From Ichthyophis bannanicus (Eukaryota > Chordata > Amphibia > Gymnophiona > Ichthyophiidae), in assembly GCA_033557465.1 (NCBI GenBank), contig CM066033.1, forward strand, positions 585,744,438 through 585,808,437: 64,000 bases of DNA, written 5' to 3'. Position numbers and translations under genes: made by a program. The notes beneath the pieces are model-generated. The model was given only the letters and a program-made list of their open reading frames with translations, did not search any database and was not told the origin of the DNA. Of this stretch, positions 50,961 through 62,845 are shown piece after piece; position 1 is the first letter of the stretch; every line of letters starts with the position of its first letter.

Positions 50961-53900
50961 TACAGCAACCAGAATTGCACACAATATTCAAGGTGTGGTC
51001 ACACCATGGAATGATACAGAAGCATTATAATATCCTTTGTTTTATTTTCCATTCCATTCCTTATGATACCTAGCATTCTATTTGCTTTCTTGGCCACCGC
51101 TATACACTGGGCGGAGGGTTTTAACATGTTATTCATGATGATGCCTAAATCTTTTTCCTGGGTGGTGGTTCCTAATGTGGAACCTTGCATCGTGTAATCT
51201 TAGTTTGGGTTGTTCTTTCCTAGGTGCATAACTTTGACTTATCCACATTAAATTTCATCTATGATTTGGATGCCCAGTCTTCCAATTGATTAAGATCCTC
51301 TTGCAATTTTCCACAATCCTCATGAGTTTTAACAACTTTAAACAGTTTTTTGTGTCATCTGCAAATTTGATAACCTCACTCGTTATTCCCATTTCCAGGT
51401 CATTTATGAATATGTCAAAAAGCAGTGGACCCAGCGCAGATCCCTGGGGTACTCCACTGTTCATCTTTCTCCATTGGGAAAATTGGCCATTTAGCCCTAC
51501 CCTCTTTTAACCATTTCCTGATCCACAATAGTACACTGCCGCCTATCCCATGACTTTTTAATTTTGCCAAAAGTCTCTGATGAGGGACCGTGTCAAAGGC
51601 TTTCTGAAAGTCCAGATACACTATATCAACCGACTCACCTTTGTCTACCTGTTTATTCACTCCTTCAAAAAAACGTAACAGATTAATAAGACACGATCTT
51701 CCTTGTCTAAAGCCATGTTGGCTGTCTCCCATTCAGCCATGACTATCTACATGTTCAGTAATTTTGTTCTTTATGATGGTTTCTACCATTTTTCCCAGTA
51801 CTGACATCAGGCTCACCGGTCTGTAGTTTCCCAGATCACCCCTGGAACCCTTTTTAAAAATTGGCGTTCCATTGGCCATCCTCCAATCTTCAGTTATTAG
51901 AGATGATTTTAATGTTAGTTCACAGATTACTAATAGCAGGTCTGCAATTTCATATTTCAGTTCTTTCAATACCCTTGGATGTATACCATCCGGTCCAAGT
52001 GATTTGCTACTCTTCAGTTTATCAAATAGCTGTAATACATCTTTCCGGTTGTATCGATATTTCTTTCAATTGTTCCCCAGTATCACCTTTAAATACCACT
52101 TCAGTCATGGGTAACATCCCTTCTTGACCATTCTTCAAGCTTAGGGAGATTCCTTCTCATTTTATCTACTCCTTTCTGGGTGTCTACCCTATTGCAGGTT
52201 TTGGTATCATCAGAAAAGAGGCAGACCTTACCCGACAGCTCTTCTGCAATATCACTAACAAAAATGTTAAAAAGAATCAAACCAAGGCTAGATCTCTGTG
52301 GCACAGTTCTGGTTACATTCTTCTCCTCAGAGTACGCTTCATTTACCTATACCCTTTGTTGCCTCCCATTCAATCAATTTTTAACCCAGTCATTTACTTT
52401 AGGGTTTATTCCTAGGATGCTCAATTTATTTATAAGTTGTCTTTGTGAAACAGTGTCAAAGGGTTTACTGAAATCTAAGTACACCATATCTAGGGCTCTC
52501 CCTCAGTTTAACTCTTTGGTTGCCCAGTCAAATAAATCAATTAGATGTGTCTGAGAAGACCTACCCCTAGTAAAACCATGCTGCCTTGGATCCTGCAATC
52601 CATTGTACTCCATAAACCTTTCTGTCTCTATTTTAGCATTTCCATTAATTTATTCACCATAGAGGTCAGACTAACTGGCTGTTGTTGTTAACCTCATCCT
52701 TACTTCCACTTTTGTGTAAGGGGGAACCATGTGCACCTTTCACCAGTCCTCTGGGACTACCCCTGACTCTAAAGTAGCATAGAAAAAGTCAGGCAGTGGA
52801 GCCACTAGAACTTCCCCATCAGTACCCTCTCCCATCCAGCCCCATCACTTTATCTATTTTTGGTTTATTGTAGCTAGTTCCTCAGAAACACAGTCTTCTG
52901 AAAATCATTCAAGATTCCCTTCACTACTGTTCCTATTTGTGGATGTTTTCTGAGGTCCTGCTTCTGGTCCTTCATATGTGAAAATAAAAATATTTGTTAA
53001 GCAATTCTGCTTCTACATATTCCTCTCCTTCACCTTTGAGTCTGACAATATCACTTTTGCACTTCCTTCTGTCACTAACATATCTGAAAAATGTTTTGTC
53101 TTTGCTATTTTTTTCTTCTGTTTGTATCTTTGCTTTCCTGACTACTTTCCTAGCTTCTCTAAGTTTTTCCAAATATTGATGCTTGTCTTCCTCTTTTCTG
53201 TGATCTCTTGTATTATGAGGGCAGCCTCTTTTACTTCACCTTTTCAGCTACTTCTTTCAAGAACCATAGCAGTCTCCTTTTCCTTTTACATTTATTTACT
53301 TTAGGAACAAAAAGGTTTGTTGCCCTTAAAGTATCCCCTTTCTGTTTTCTCCATTGATTTTCTACATCTCCCAGCTGTTTCCACCCCGCTAATGACTCCT
53401 TGAGTTATTGTCCCATCTTGCCAAAATTAGTTTTCTAAAGTCTAGGACTCTCACTTTTGAATGGACTTCATCAGCCCTAGTCCTAGTACTGAATCCCACA
53501 CCATCTGGTGATCACTGGATGTGATATGATCCCCCACTATAACATCAGAAACACTTTTCTCAGTAAGCATCAGGTCCAGTATGGCCTCTTCACATGTGGG
53601 TTCTGTTACCAGCTACTGGAATAATTCTCCCCGTAGAGAATCCAGGATCTCCTTACTTCAAGAAAACACCACAGCAGGGATGCATCAATTAACATTTGGC
53701 ATATTGAAATCACCTATCAGTAGTATTTCTCCTTTCATGGCAATACTGCAAATGTCTTCAATTAAATCTCTGTCCACTTCTTTTGCCTGTGAAGGAGATC
53801 TGTATTTAACACCAATGCAAATGGATTCCCCATTCCCCCTTTCTAGTTTAACCCTCAGTGCCTCCTCCTTCCCTTACATGCCTTGCAATTCTGTAGCTTC

Positions 53901-54260
53901 AAAATGATTTTTTTTTTACATATAATTCCACTCCTCCTCCCTACCCTGTGCTTCCTGAATAAAGTATAGACTGGTATAATTACATCCCAGTCATGGCTGT
54001 CTGGGAGCCACATCTCTGTAACTGTCACTAAATCCAAATCAGCCTCTTCAATTAAAGCCTCCACGTCTGGGATCTTATTTTACATACGATGTACAATGGG
54101 CATTTATGCACACTGCTTTTCAGATATTGCCCCTTGTACATATTTCTATAGCGGTATTAAATGTTTCACTTACCTGAGGGCTTCTACTTACGTTGGGACT
54201 TTCTTCACTCATTGCCAATGAATCTAGTTTAAAGCCCTTTTTAATAGGTTAGTCAGTCTG
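50961..54260 (-). pseudogene. CR1-type LINE, endonuclease and reverse transcriptase, decayed
   Basis: A 3.3-kb minus-strand CR1-like element. Reading down: EALIEEADLDLVTVTEMWLP (endonuclease, 53990-54064), middle endonuclease in pieces, RT linker (52972-53172: RKAKIQTEEKNSKDKTFFRYV), EDWRMANGTPIFKKGSRGD and GNYRPVSLMSVLGKMVE (51780-51900), [44 protein letters not shown], the catalytic KFADDTK (about 51355-51375), and EKDLGIIMNN to LYHSMV near 51000. A second run of related motifs at 52100-52700 (PQRSSLGLILFNIF, FSDDTKTCN) shows that two CR1 copies or a duplication are merged here. It is cut at 50961 by LINE C. Confidence 0.88.
52100..52720 (-). repeat. Second CR1 RT copy or duplication within the CR1 region
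   Basis: Motifs already present at 51255-51480 recur on the same strand: the PQG-type motif PQRSSLGLILFNIF at about 52260-52304 and the catalytic region FSDDTKTCNRV at about 52190-52215. The core upstream (DLVYLDFSKPFDTVSQ-like) lies near 52440-52480. One CR1 cannot contain both, so a second, older copy precedes the first. Confidence 0.75.
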
Positions 54261-54675
54261 CTGCAGAAGACAACTTGATCTTTTTTGGATAAGTGGACAC
54301 CATAAATGCTCAGTATCCATTGAGTCGTCATTTGATCGTTCTCTGATGCACCTCTACCGCTTAAAGGTCTTACCTCAAATGCTCCCTGCAGCTACCATGC
54401 CTCAACCTCAACAGGTTCATCTGCTAGCCAAGGCAGACATGGATACTGTAAAGCTAATTGTATAGCACAGTGAATTGGCACCTCTTAGCCAAAGAGTAGT
54501 AGTAATTGTAGGCTTCAAACAAAAAAGATAAAGGCTGTGGAATCTAATTATGTGCTCTATAACTACCTTACTAGAGAGCAGTAAGCAAGAATGGAATTAA
54601 AAGCCACACTGATAGCAGATATCCATTATTTATTTATTTATTTAACAGTTTTTCTATACTGCCTTTGTCCACTTA
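54261..54675. other. Unassigned stretch ending in a LINE tail
   Basis: No ORF recognised to 54620. 54625-54670 (ttatttatttatttaacag...ctatactgcctttg) is a minus-strand LINE 3' tail. Confidence 0.5.
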
Positions 54676-55633
54676 GGGGTATGTTTACTAAACAGCGATA
54701 ATGCCGCAGCAGCACAATTAGCATGCGATATGTAACGTTATCGCGTGATAACATCTCCGGCGGTGTTAAGGCACACAGAGGGTGTGGAGTAAGGCTCTCC
54801 AGAGGGCGGAGAGAATGAGTCAATGGGCGAAGAGTGGGCGGGTAGAGGCTCCAGGCACACTAACACTGTGAAATGAAGGTCTGAAAATTAATGCCAGTGA
54901 AAACCTTGCGTTAGAGGCACATTTGCAGGAGAGAGAAACCATTTCAGTCAGCAATGTACAGCAAAGGCAGGGAAACCAAGAAAAGCGATAGTAATGATAC
55001 ATGTGCAGCAACAGTATAGTGCCCAAGTACAAAAGGGCACTACGGTGAGTTTGCAAATGGGGTACAGGGGGCTGCAGGCAGGACATGCAGTGGGGCATCT
55101 GGAGCACAGGATGGACTAGGCATATGCCTAGGTGGCACATAGGAATGCAGAAACTGCAAATCAGCCAGCCAGCAACTAACCAAGGTCAAACATGCCCATG
55201 AGTGTGTGTCCCACAGTGTCCCAGGGGACAGTACCCAACAGGTACCCCAAAGGGCCCATAACATTGACAGGTGGTGCCGGGAGGAAGCGCGGATGTCAAT
55301 GTAGGCACACCTAACCCAGATCCCACACCATAGGCAGCTGCCTACCGGGACACTGGATGGCCTGGGACTGCACACCACCAGCACAAGGGCATGTCAGCAT
55401 GTTGGTGGAGGGGGCAGTGGCATCTGCCCACAGCACACCCAGGCCAAGCCCTGTTCATGTGGGTGGTGTGCAGTGCAACGGACAAGGTCTGTCTGATGAC
55501 CAGTAATGGTATCCCCAGGGAATGTTCAGGGGCAAAAGGTCACAGGTTCAAGTCCCAGCTGTGGCTCCTGCAGACCATGTCCCTATATTTTACCCTACAT
55601 CACATACACCATAAACATGTGCAGTCCCTAGAG

Positions 55634-55827
55634 CAGAGGTTCCCAACTGCAGTCCTGGAGGGCAAAACACCATTCAGAATTTCATGCTGTTCCCAATAAA
55701 TATGCATGAGATGCATTGGTATGCAGTGCCCCTATTGTATGCAAATGTATCTCATGCATATTCATTAGGGACAGCATGAAAACCTGAATTGTGTTTGGCC
55801 CACCAGGACCAGAGTTGGGAACCTCTG
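55634..55827. mobile_element. hAT-like MITE with perfect 8-bp target duplication
   Basis: 194 bp with inverted ends cagaggttcccaact / agttgggaacctctg and the octamer ccctagag on both sides (55626-55633, 55828-55835). Eight-base duplications and CAG...CTG ends mark hAT. The interior contains inverted tatgcatgagat / atctcatgcata. Confidence 0.92.
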
Positions 55828-57304
55828 CCCTAGAGCATCGGCCAACAGGGGCACAAACACCCACACCCTCGGGCTCCACTATCCAAAGCCTCATGGAGAG
55901 TCAGGCTGTTGGGCCCTGCGTGGAGCAGCATCTCCCAATACTAGCACCTACATACCTTAGCAATGACTGACTGTGCCCAGGACTGGTGTGGTGGCCAGAG
56001 CTACCAACCACATCTATCTGCACAATGCTGAAATAGGTGTGGGAGTGTGTGTATGTCTATCCAGTGTTTTGTGGCTGCCTACACCTTACTGAGCCCACAA
56101 TGCTTGTACTGTCTCCAGTGTTAGCCTGCCAATGTGCATAATGAGGAGCAAGGTATTGTGGGTATGGCCCAGACACGGCGGGCTGGGCAGGATGCATCTG
56201 CATAGGGAAATGGCTGCGACATTGTAGTGCCCAACCACCACCTGCACGGACAGGGTGGCCACAGCATGTCATGCTGGGAGGTCACTCTCACCCTGACTGA
56301 GCAGTGACCATGGCATGGCTAGGTTCCCACATAGTGCTATACACTGTTTTTCTCAAGTGATATCTATGAGTTCCTTTTTCTGGGGCGCAATCACTGACAT
56401 ACGTGCTTGGTGTGTATGCTTGCATCCCACTTTTGGGTGCACACAGTTCCTCCAGGAATATGCACTATGTACTAGCTAGCAGACTGTCTGCAGTTAGCAT
56501 GTGTATGGCTGGAACACCTTGCAGGGTGCAGCGGGTGAAGACTGACTGTGCCCTCTGCAGGTGAATGGCAGATTGTGGTGGGGGCAGCTGAGCTTTTCCA
56601 GTGTTCTGCCTGTCTGCCATTGCCTTATGTGATGCATACAGACTGCCCTGTAGGGTGCCCATTCCCCATCAGGACTGGGGTTTATGATCCCCTCTACTGT
56701 AGAACGTGGATTTGTTGGTGGGAGATCCTGTCCCCCCCCAACCCCCCACCCTGAGCCACAGAGGGTGGGTTAGGTGGTGCTACATATTCCGCTTTTGGGT
56801 CCAAACACCCCCCTTCACCTACAACATGTGACCATGGCACCCACACAGGATATGCATTTTTCTGGGTGTATCATAGTCCACAAGGGCTAGATGTGACTGG
56901 GAAATACAGATGGACACAGGTGATCCTAGGTTTGTCTGCAAAGACTACCTATCACACACTGGCACTGATGGGGACCTGCAGCATAGCCTATCTCAGCCAA
57001 GCCAGGTGCTGCGGACCTGGTGCTGGGCGCCCCACCTTACCTTCAAGGTATGCACAGGATCCGCACAATGTCACGGTCTGTAGCTACTCTATGCCAGTAA
57101 CACACACAGTCAGTTCCCCCTACCAGGCCTAGGTGCTGTGGAGGTGTACACCCCATCTTGTGATCAGCTGTAGATTGCTGATCTGCATGTGCAGTGCATC
57201 ATGGGTATGGGTGGGTTTACCCTATCCTGGTAACCACAGCAGACACTTTGTGTGGTGACCTGCAGTCTTTCTGTAGCCAGCCAGCAGTGTGATAGTAGCT
57301 GTAG

Positions 57305-57820
57305 AGATGTAGCCCACTGGTTACTTCAATGACTTTGGAGGCAGAGGTCATGGGTTTGATCCCACAGTGGTGTTATTTAATAAGGCTCTCTGAGACTTTT
57401 CCTTTTACTTTAAATCAGTGCTGCCAGCAAAATGCATCCTCACAGTGCTGTAACCTTAAGGTGCCTCATAAGGTGCCCTATCGGGAGCCCTATGAGGTGC
57501 CCTATAGGGCACATTAGAAGGCGCCTTGGTGGACAGGTCACTTTATAATGTACCCTATGGAGTACCTTATAGGGCGCCTTATGCGGCACCTTATGTTGCG
57601 GCACTGTAAGGGTGTTTTTGCTGGTAGCACTGATGTAACTTAAAAAAGGAAATGCTTCAGACAGCACTGATTTACATGAAAAATGGGAACTGCCTCAGAC
57701 AGCACTGATTGAAATTAAAAAAGGGAAATGCCTCAGACAGCCTTCTTACATAACACCACTGCAGGATCGAATCCATGACCTCTGCCTCCACAGTCATTGC
57801 AGTAACCAGTGGGCTACATC
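57305..57820. repeat. Large imperfect palindrome with tRNA-like promoter boxes
   Basis: The left arm (57305-57513) and right arm (about 57540-57820) are inverted relatives: gatgtagcccactggttac / gtaaccagtgggctacatc. Each outer end has an A-box-like tagcccactgg and a B-box-like ggtttgatccc or its variant. Inner parts are built of short caccttat/ataaggtg and ccctat repeats. The right arm also has three copies of an approximately 45-base unit with cagacagcactgatt (57640-57745). Confidence 0.8.
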
Positions 57821-58189
57821 TTTATAGCGTCTAACACTGCGCTGGCATGAACTTAGGGTTAACGCGCAATACAGATTCTTGCTACCTTGATGCCGGAACG
57901 CCCAGTCCTTATATGGCATTCTTCACATTATCGCTGCAACTAGCACCGGTAACATTAAGACGGTTTAGTAAACATACCCCATAGTGACACCCATACAACC
58001 ATATCCCCATTATACACAATCCCAGCAGATACAACGTAAACCATCAAATAATCAGCTGTCCACTCATCCATAGAACGTACCCTAATAACAACCAATACTG
58101 AAACAGATTGGTATAAATACCCACATCACTGATGAACAAAACTCCTGATACCTCTAAACCCCCCCCCCTCCACCCTCCCCCTCCCCCCG

Positions 58190-58820
58190 GTGCTAAAATT
58201 CATCCTTATCAATGTTAGATCAATAAGAAATAAAATACCAATAATCATTGACCTAGTTAAGGATGTAAAAACAGATATACTCTGCGTCACTGAGACATGG
58301 CTATCCCCAGCTGATACTATACTAATTAACCAACTGCAAATGCAGAAATATGACTTATTCAATTGCCACTGTGACACTAAAAGAGGTGGTGGAGCACTCG
58401 TACTGTGCAAAAAGAAGCTCAAGCTTTCCTCCTCAATCTCCACCAACCTAGATGGAATGGATATCCTCAAGGTAGAGAATAGAACATCTCACTCTGTCTC
58501 ATCTACAGACCTCCTGACCACTCCAACCTTACTCCAATCCTTGAACTAGCTTGCTCGGCTTCACTCAAAAAACCCCACATCATCTTAGGAGACTCAAATC
58601 TCCCATTCCTCAACCCATTGCACATATCTAAGTTCCTAGACTCAATGACAGAAATGGGCTTTCAACAAATTATACATTCATCCACACAAAGGGAAAGCCC
58701 CTTGACCTAGACTTTATCCCAACCATAACTAGGAATCACTATATACACCCCACCCCATCAATAACTGAAGTACCTTGGTCGGAACACCATCTAGTGACCG
58801 TCTATTTACCCACACAAATC
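58190..58820 (+). pseudogene. LINE D endonuclease, frameshifted
   Basis: 58190-58549: LINVRSIRNKIPIIIDLV, DILCVTETWLS, KRGGGALVLCKKK, NLDGMDILKVENR, then a frameshift into LIYRPPDHSN. Later pieces: IILGDSNLPFLNP (58582; the usual Asp-Leu-Asn reads Asp-Ser-Asn), KGKPLDLDFI, ITEVPWSEHHLVTVY (58758; the final SDH reads SEH). Two catalytic-motif changes indicate decay. Confidence 0.87.
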
Positions 58821-59295
58821 ACACATACACACATCTCAGAAATAAAGCCTCAAAACAGGAGATTTGCCTCCTTCAATAAAGATATGTTCCTAGATAAAGT
58901 TCTACCCCAGCTTAAAATAGACTTTCTAGATATTAACACATCACTAGATATATGGAACCAATCCATGCAGCAGGCTGTCTCCCCCCCCCCCCCATCAAAT
59001 TCTATAAGCAACCATCAAAAAAAATCAGAAAAATGGTTCAGCCTGAGCTCTCAAAACTATATTGACAATTAAGAAAACAAGAAAAAAGGTGGAGACAAAC
59101 CAAAACACAAGAAGACAAACTACACTACCTAACCTTGCTCACTACCTACAAAAATACAATTAACAACTCAAAAAAAGATTTATATACAAAGACTATAAAC
59201 TCTTCACTGAACTGGCCAAGGGAACTCTTTGCAATCATTCGATTTCTTACTAAGATCAATCAAACCAAAACAGAACAAATAAAATAAACCCACAA

Positions 59296-60767
59296 TTGCT
59301 CACCACGCATTTTGCAGACAAACTAAAAAATAAAAATTCCAATCCTTCCCTTCCACTATCTGGACATTCTAAAAGCTTCCACCTTATAGATCACAAACAC
59401 CTAATAAACATAACTAATATCAACACCACAATCTCCCCCCTTGATCCATGCCCAGTTCCATGGATTAAATCCTACAAAGACAGCCTGGCACCAAATCTCT
59501 TACACAATGTCAATCAATCTCTTTCACAAGGCACTATGCCTGCTATCCGCAAACTCACATCAATCCGCCCTATACTTAAGAATAAGACACTAGATGCAAA
59601 AGTCCCAAACACATACAGACCCATAGCCAGTATTTCTTTTGTTTCCAAAATAATAGAAAAAGTCATCCAATTACAGCTTCAAGACTACATTGACCTCAAT
59701 GCCCCACTAGATACTCACCAATTTGTTTTTTGCCCTTTCCATGGAGTTGAAACCTTGCTTATAACCTCAATGGATTATTTCATTAGAGGCATAGATGATC
59801 ATAAGCAGGCATTCATTCTCCTCTTTATAAACAACCTTAACCATAACACCCTAATCACAAGATTAGCTCAATTAGGTATAGGTGGCTTGGTTCTACACTG
59901 GTTCAAGTCATACATCTCCAATCGCAAGATCTGTGTCCAAGCAGGCCAAGAAACATCAGACACATTCCCCCAAGACCAAGGAATTCCCCAAGGGTCTGCA
60001 CTTTCTGCCCTACTTTTCAATTTGTACCTACAACCAATTATCATAATCGTCTGAAAATTTAACATTGAGTATTACATCTATGCTGCCAACATTATGTTGT
60101 TGCTCCCCGTAGATGTAACTAACATTAATTATCACAAGCTCTCAGAATGCATCAGTGAAACCGAAGCCTGGTTGAATGCCAATAACCTTAATATCAACTT
60201 CAAAAAACAGAAGCATTATTTATTACAAGGAATCAAAATTTTACCCCTCCTCAAACCATCATGATTAATAAGGTGGCACTCACTGTTAAACAGGAAGTAA
60301 ATTACCTCGGCATCGTACTGGACCAAACTCTCAGTATGATCCCCCACCTAAAACAAACAGCACGAACCATTTTCATCAAGCTTAAAACATTGCACCATCT
60401 CAGACCCTTACTTGACATCCATGTCTTAAGGTCAGTAGTCCATGCCATCATTGCTCTCCATTTCGACTACTGTAACAGCCTGTTACAGGGTTTACCAATC
60501 AAAAACATAAACATCCTACAAAGAGCACAAAACATAACTAACAGAATAATCTGCAAAGCCCGTTTAACTGATCACATGACCCCTATCTTACATTATCTCC
60601 ACTGGCTCCCAATATCGAGCTGGATAGAATACAAGATGCTGGTGACAATCTTCAAACTAATCAACAACATCTCCCCATCATACCTATCTACCCTCATCCA
60701 AACTCTATCAGATTCCAGGCAGACAAAACGCAAACCACTCTCTTGTAATATCCCACTCCATTCGTAG
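59296..60767 (+). pseudogene. LINE D reverse transcriptase
   Basis: 59296-60054: LLTTHFADKLKNK, CPVPWIKSYKDS, SIRPILKNKTLD, YRPIASISFVSKIIEK, FVFCPFHGVETLL, then AFILLFINN with a deletion (the DxSAAFD motif is missing), LITRLAQLGIGGLVLHWF, QGIPQGSALSALLFNLY. The catalytic site at about 60070-60095 reads YAANIML, so both aspartates are lost. The C-terminus (60261-60767) has VKQEVNYLGIVLDQTLS and the thumb. Clearly inactive. Confidence 0.9.
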
Positions 60768-61312
60768 GGCGAAACAGATCACGAGCTCCAGAGCATTCAC
60801 ATTCACCGCCCCAACCTTCTGGAACTCACTACCTCTACCGATACATATGATCAAAGACCTCCAAGTATTTAGAAAGGAGCTAAAAATACACCTATTCACA
60901 GAGAACTATGGAAATGCTACTGAAAACCCTGCCACAAAAACAACCATTACACACCCTACGTAGGACTACCTGTCTCACCCCCGTAACCCACCCACCTTTG
61001 CAACACACTTTCCTCTCTTTATCATTTAGAACCTCTATTGACCAGATACCTTGTATAAAGTTCCTAGTTACCTTTATCTACCCCACATATATGTAACAGC
61101 TTATCAACACACTGAACTTTAACATGTAATTCTTTGTAAATACTTCAGACACTTTATCATGTAATATGCCCTCGTTGACTGTAAAATGTAACCTGTAACT
61201 ATGTAAATAGTTCAATTGTTCCATGTAAGATGTTTTCATTTATTGTAAACCGGCCCTGATCTCTGGGAGGGGTGGTATAGAAGAACCAGATAAATAAATA
61301 AATAAATAAATG

Positions 61313-62140
61313 ATTGGGCATTTACGTAACTGTTTTAGGTGGTTGTTATTCTGTAAGTGGGTATAAATCCTATTGCATGTATTTTTGTTTTGGGTGTGTA
61401 CGGGACAGAGCTTGGGCGGACCCTTAATTTATCTGCATTAAGTTATAAAATATAACTTACATTTCCGAACAATCTAGGTACGGGTATTTACACCTCCTCT
61501 TGAGTAGGTGTATCCATAGTGACTAAATTAAGGTGTGCCTTTATGCCTCTATTTTATAAAGTAAAGTATGTACAAATTTCATTTATATGTCCCAAACATG
61601 CACATGGTAACCCACCTTAACTGTGCAAGAGTTTATAAAATTACTCTCATGGCGTAAACATTTAGAAGGCAAAAGTCAAAACCCTTTCAACAGGTAAAAT
61701 GCCATTTTACCAGAGGAAATCATGGCTTTGATTATTGCCTAGCGTTCTTCACAGATACTGCGCATTGAATGTCATGTATCCTTTTATTTTGCCGCCAGGA
61801 CTTTTTTCTCATATCTTCCGTCCTCATCACTAACTTATGGGCCGGTTCAGAAAACTAGCACAGCCTTTATGTGCTAAAAATGCAACTTTTAGGCACAATT
61901 ACCACCACAGCCAAATGCAGAAAAGAGATGGACACATGCATAAACAGCAAAGAAAAAGCTAGCGCACACATAACGCCAAGAGTATTTAAATAATAGGCAA
62001 ATGAACTGCGTAAATTAAAATGTCATGCTAATATTGTCTGCGCCCAATGCAGAGAAATGCATATTCGTAACCAGCCTTAGTGCCAATATCTCTATGCCTG
62101 GTCTTGAAGTGGCTTAAACATCTAGCATGAGCTCCAAGCA
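61313..62140. other. No gene recognised
   Basis: AT-rich. 61430-61640 has ttataaa-type repeats like those at 34365-34735 and may be a diverged MITE. 61850-62110 has A-rich sequence with no clear ends. Confidence 0.4.
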
Positions 62141-62845
62141 GTATTTTGATGGTATCAGAGGCTTTCCCCAATGCCTGGATCAACTTCTCTTCAGATGATC
62201 CAGGCATCGCAGAAAGCCACCAATGCCATCAAAATACTGTCGGGGCCAGTGCCCCCGAAAGAAATCAAATCCCTGTTGGCCCAGCAGCCCCAAACACTCC
62301 ACCCCCTCCCAGTGCCTTTATAAAAGAATGGGAGTGCTGCCCACATGCTCCTGCTCCTGTGCCGCCATCTTGAAAACTGGCTATGCCTGGCCCCGTGTAG
62401 TACATCCCCGTGCTCCTGCTCCTGCTCCTCTGTAAAGGTACCGGAAGAGGGAGGTAGTGGGGGGTTCGGGGCTGCTGGGCCACCAGGATTACTTTTGGTT
62501 GGGCAGGTGGGGGGTTCAGGGCCACTGGGCCACCAGGATTATTTTTATTTGGGCAGATGGGGGGATCGGGGCCACTGGACCAACAGGGATTTGCTTTCTG
62601 TTAGGGGCACTGCCCACCCAACAGTATTTTGATGTCAGGGGTTTTTCCCAATGCCTGGATCATCTGAGGGGAAATTTGACACTGTCGGGGCACATATGCA
62701 AATTAGCCACGCAGTGCCTCTGTTTCTCTGAGAGAGCATGCCAAACTTGTGCTGACTTCTGTGTGCATGTGTTTGGCTTGCTCTCCCAGTTTAATTCTGC
62801 CATTTGCCCCACTGTTTAATGCGTGGCTAATTTGCATATGCGCCC
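62140..62845. repeat. Composite of inverted and tandem repeats
   Basis: cagtattttgatg occurs at about 62139 and 62620 as direct repeats, each followed by cccaatgcctggatca. An inverted copy (tgatccaggcat...catcaaaatactg) is at 62197-62242. 62455-62610 holds three 50-base units (ggttcggggc..ctgggccaccaggatta..gggcag). 62688-62716 and 62820-62845 are inverted repeats (gcaaattagccacgca / gcgtggctaatttgc) enclosing about 100 bases, a MITE-like hairpin. Overlapping open frames here are repeat-derived. Confidence 0.75.

Larger units (their letters stand above)
54676..57980. mobile_element. 3.3-kb segment with Harbinger-like terminal inverted repeats
   Basis: The left end ggggtatgtttactaaac (54676) and the right end gtttagtaaacatacccc (57980, with TTA before and ATA after) are perfect-looking inverted ends over about 17 bases, related to MITEs at 32103 and 33284. 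The next 20-30 bases also show similarity (gcgataatg on both arms). The interior has no recognisable transposase or Myb-like ORF. It includes a hAT MITE (55634-55827), a large palindrome (57305-57820) and TG/CA-rich sequence. It could be a large non-autonomous element or two solo MITE ends bracketing unrelated DNA. Confidence 0.6.
58000..61312 (+). mobile_element. L2-like LINE (LINE D)
   Basis: A plus-strand LINE with endonuclease (58190-58820), linker (58860-59330), RT (59296-60767) and a 3' end hairpin (accggccctgatctctggg) with (AAAT)n at 61289-61312. It runs without large insertions. C-runs at about 58149-58187 and 58980-58993 mark unstable tracts. The 5' boundary is not defined; it starts just beyond the Harbinger-like right end. 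Confidence 0.88.

Noticed and set aside
55040..55384. 114-codon minus-strand frame inside the 3.3-kb Harbinger-like segment
   Set aside because: No transposase or Myb-like motif and Cys/Ser/Pro-rich low-complexity composition; not enough to call a gene.
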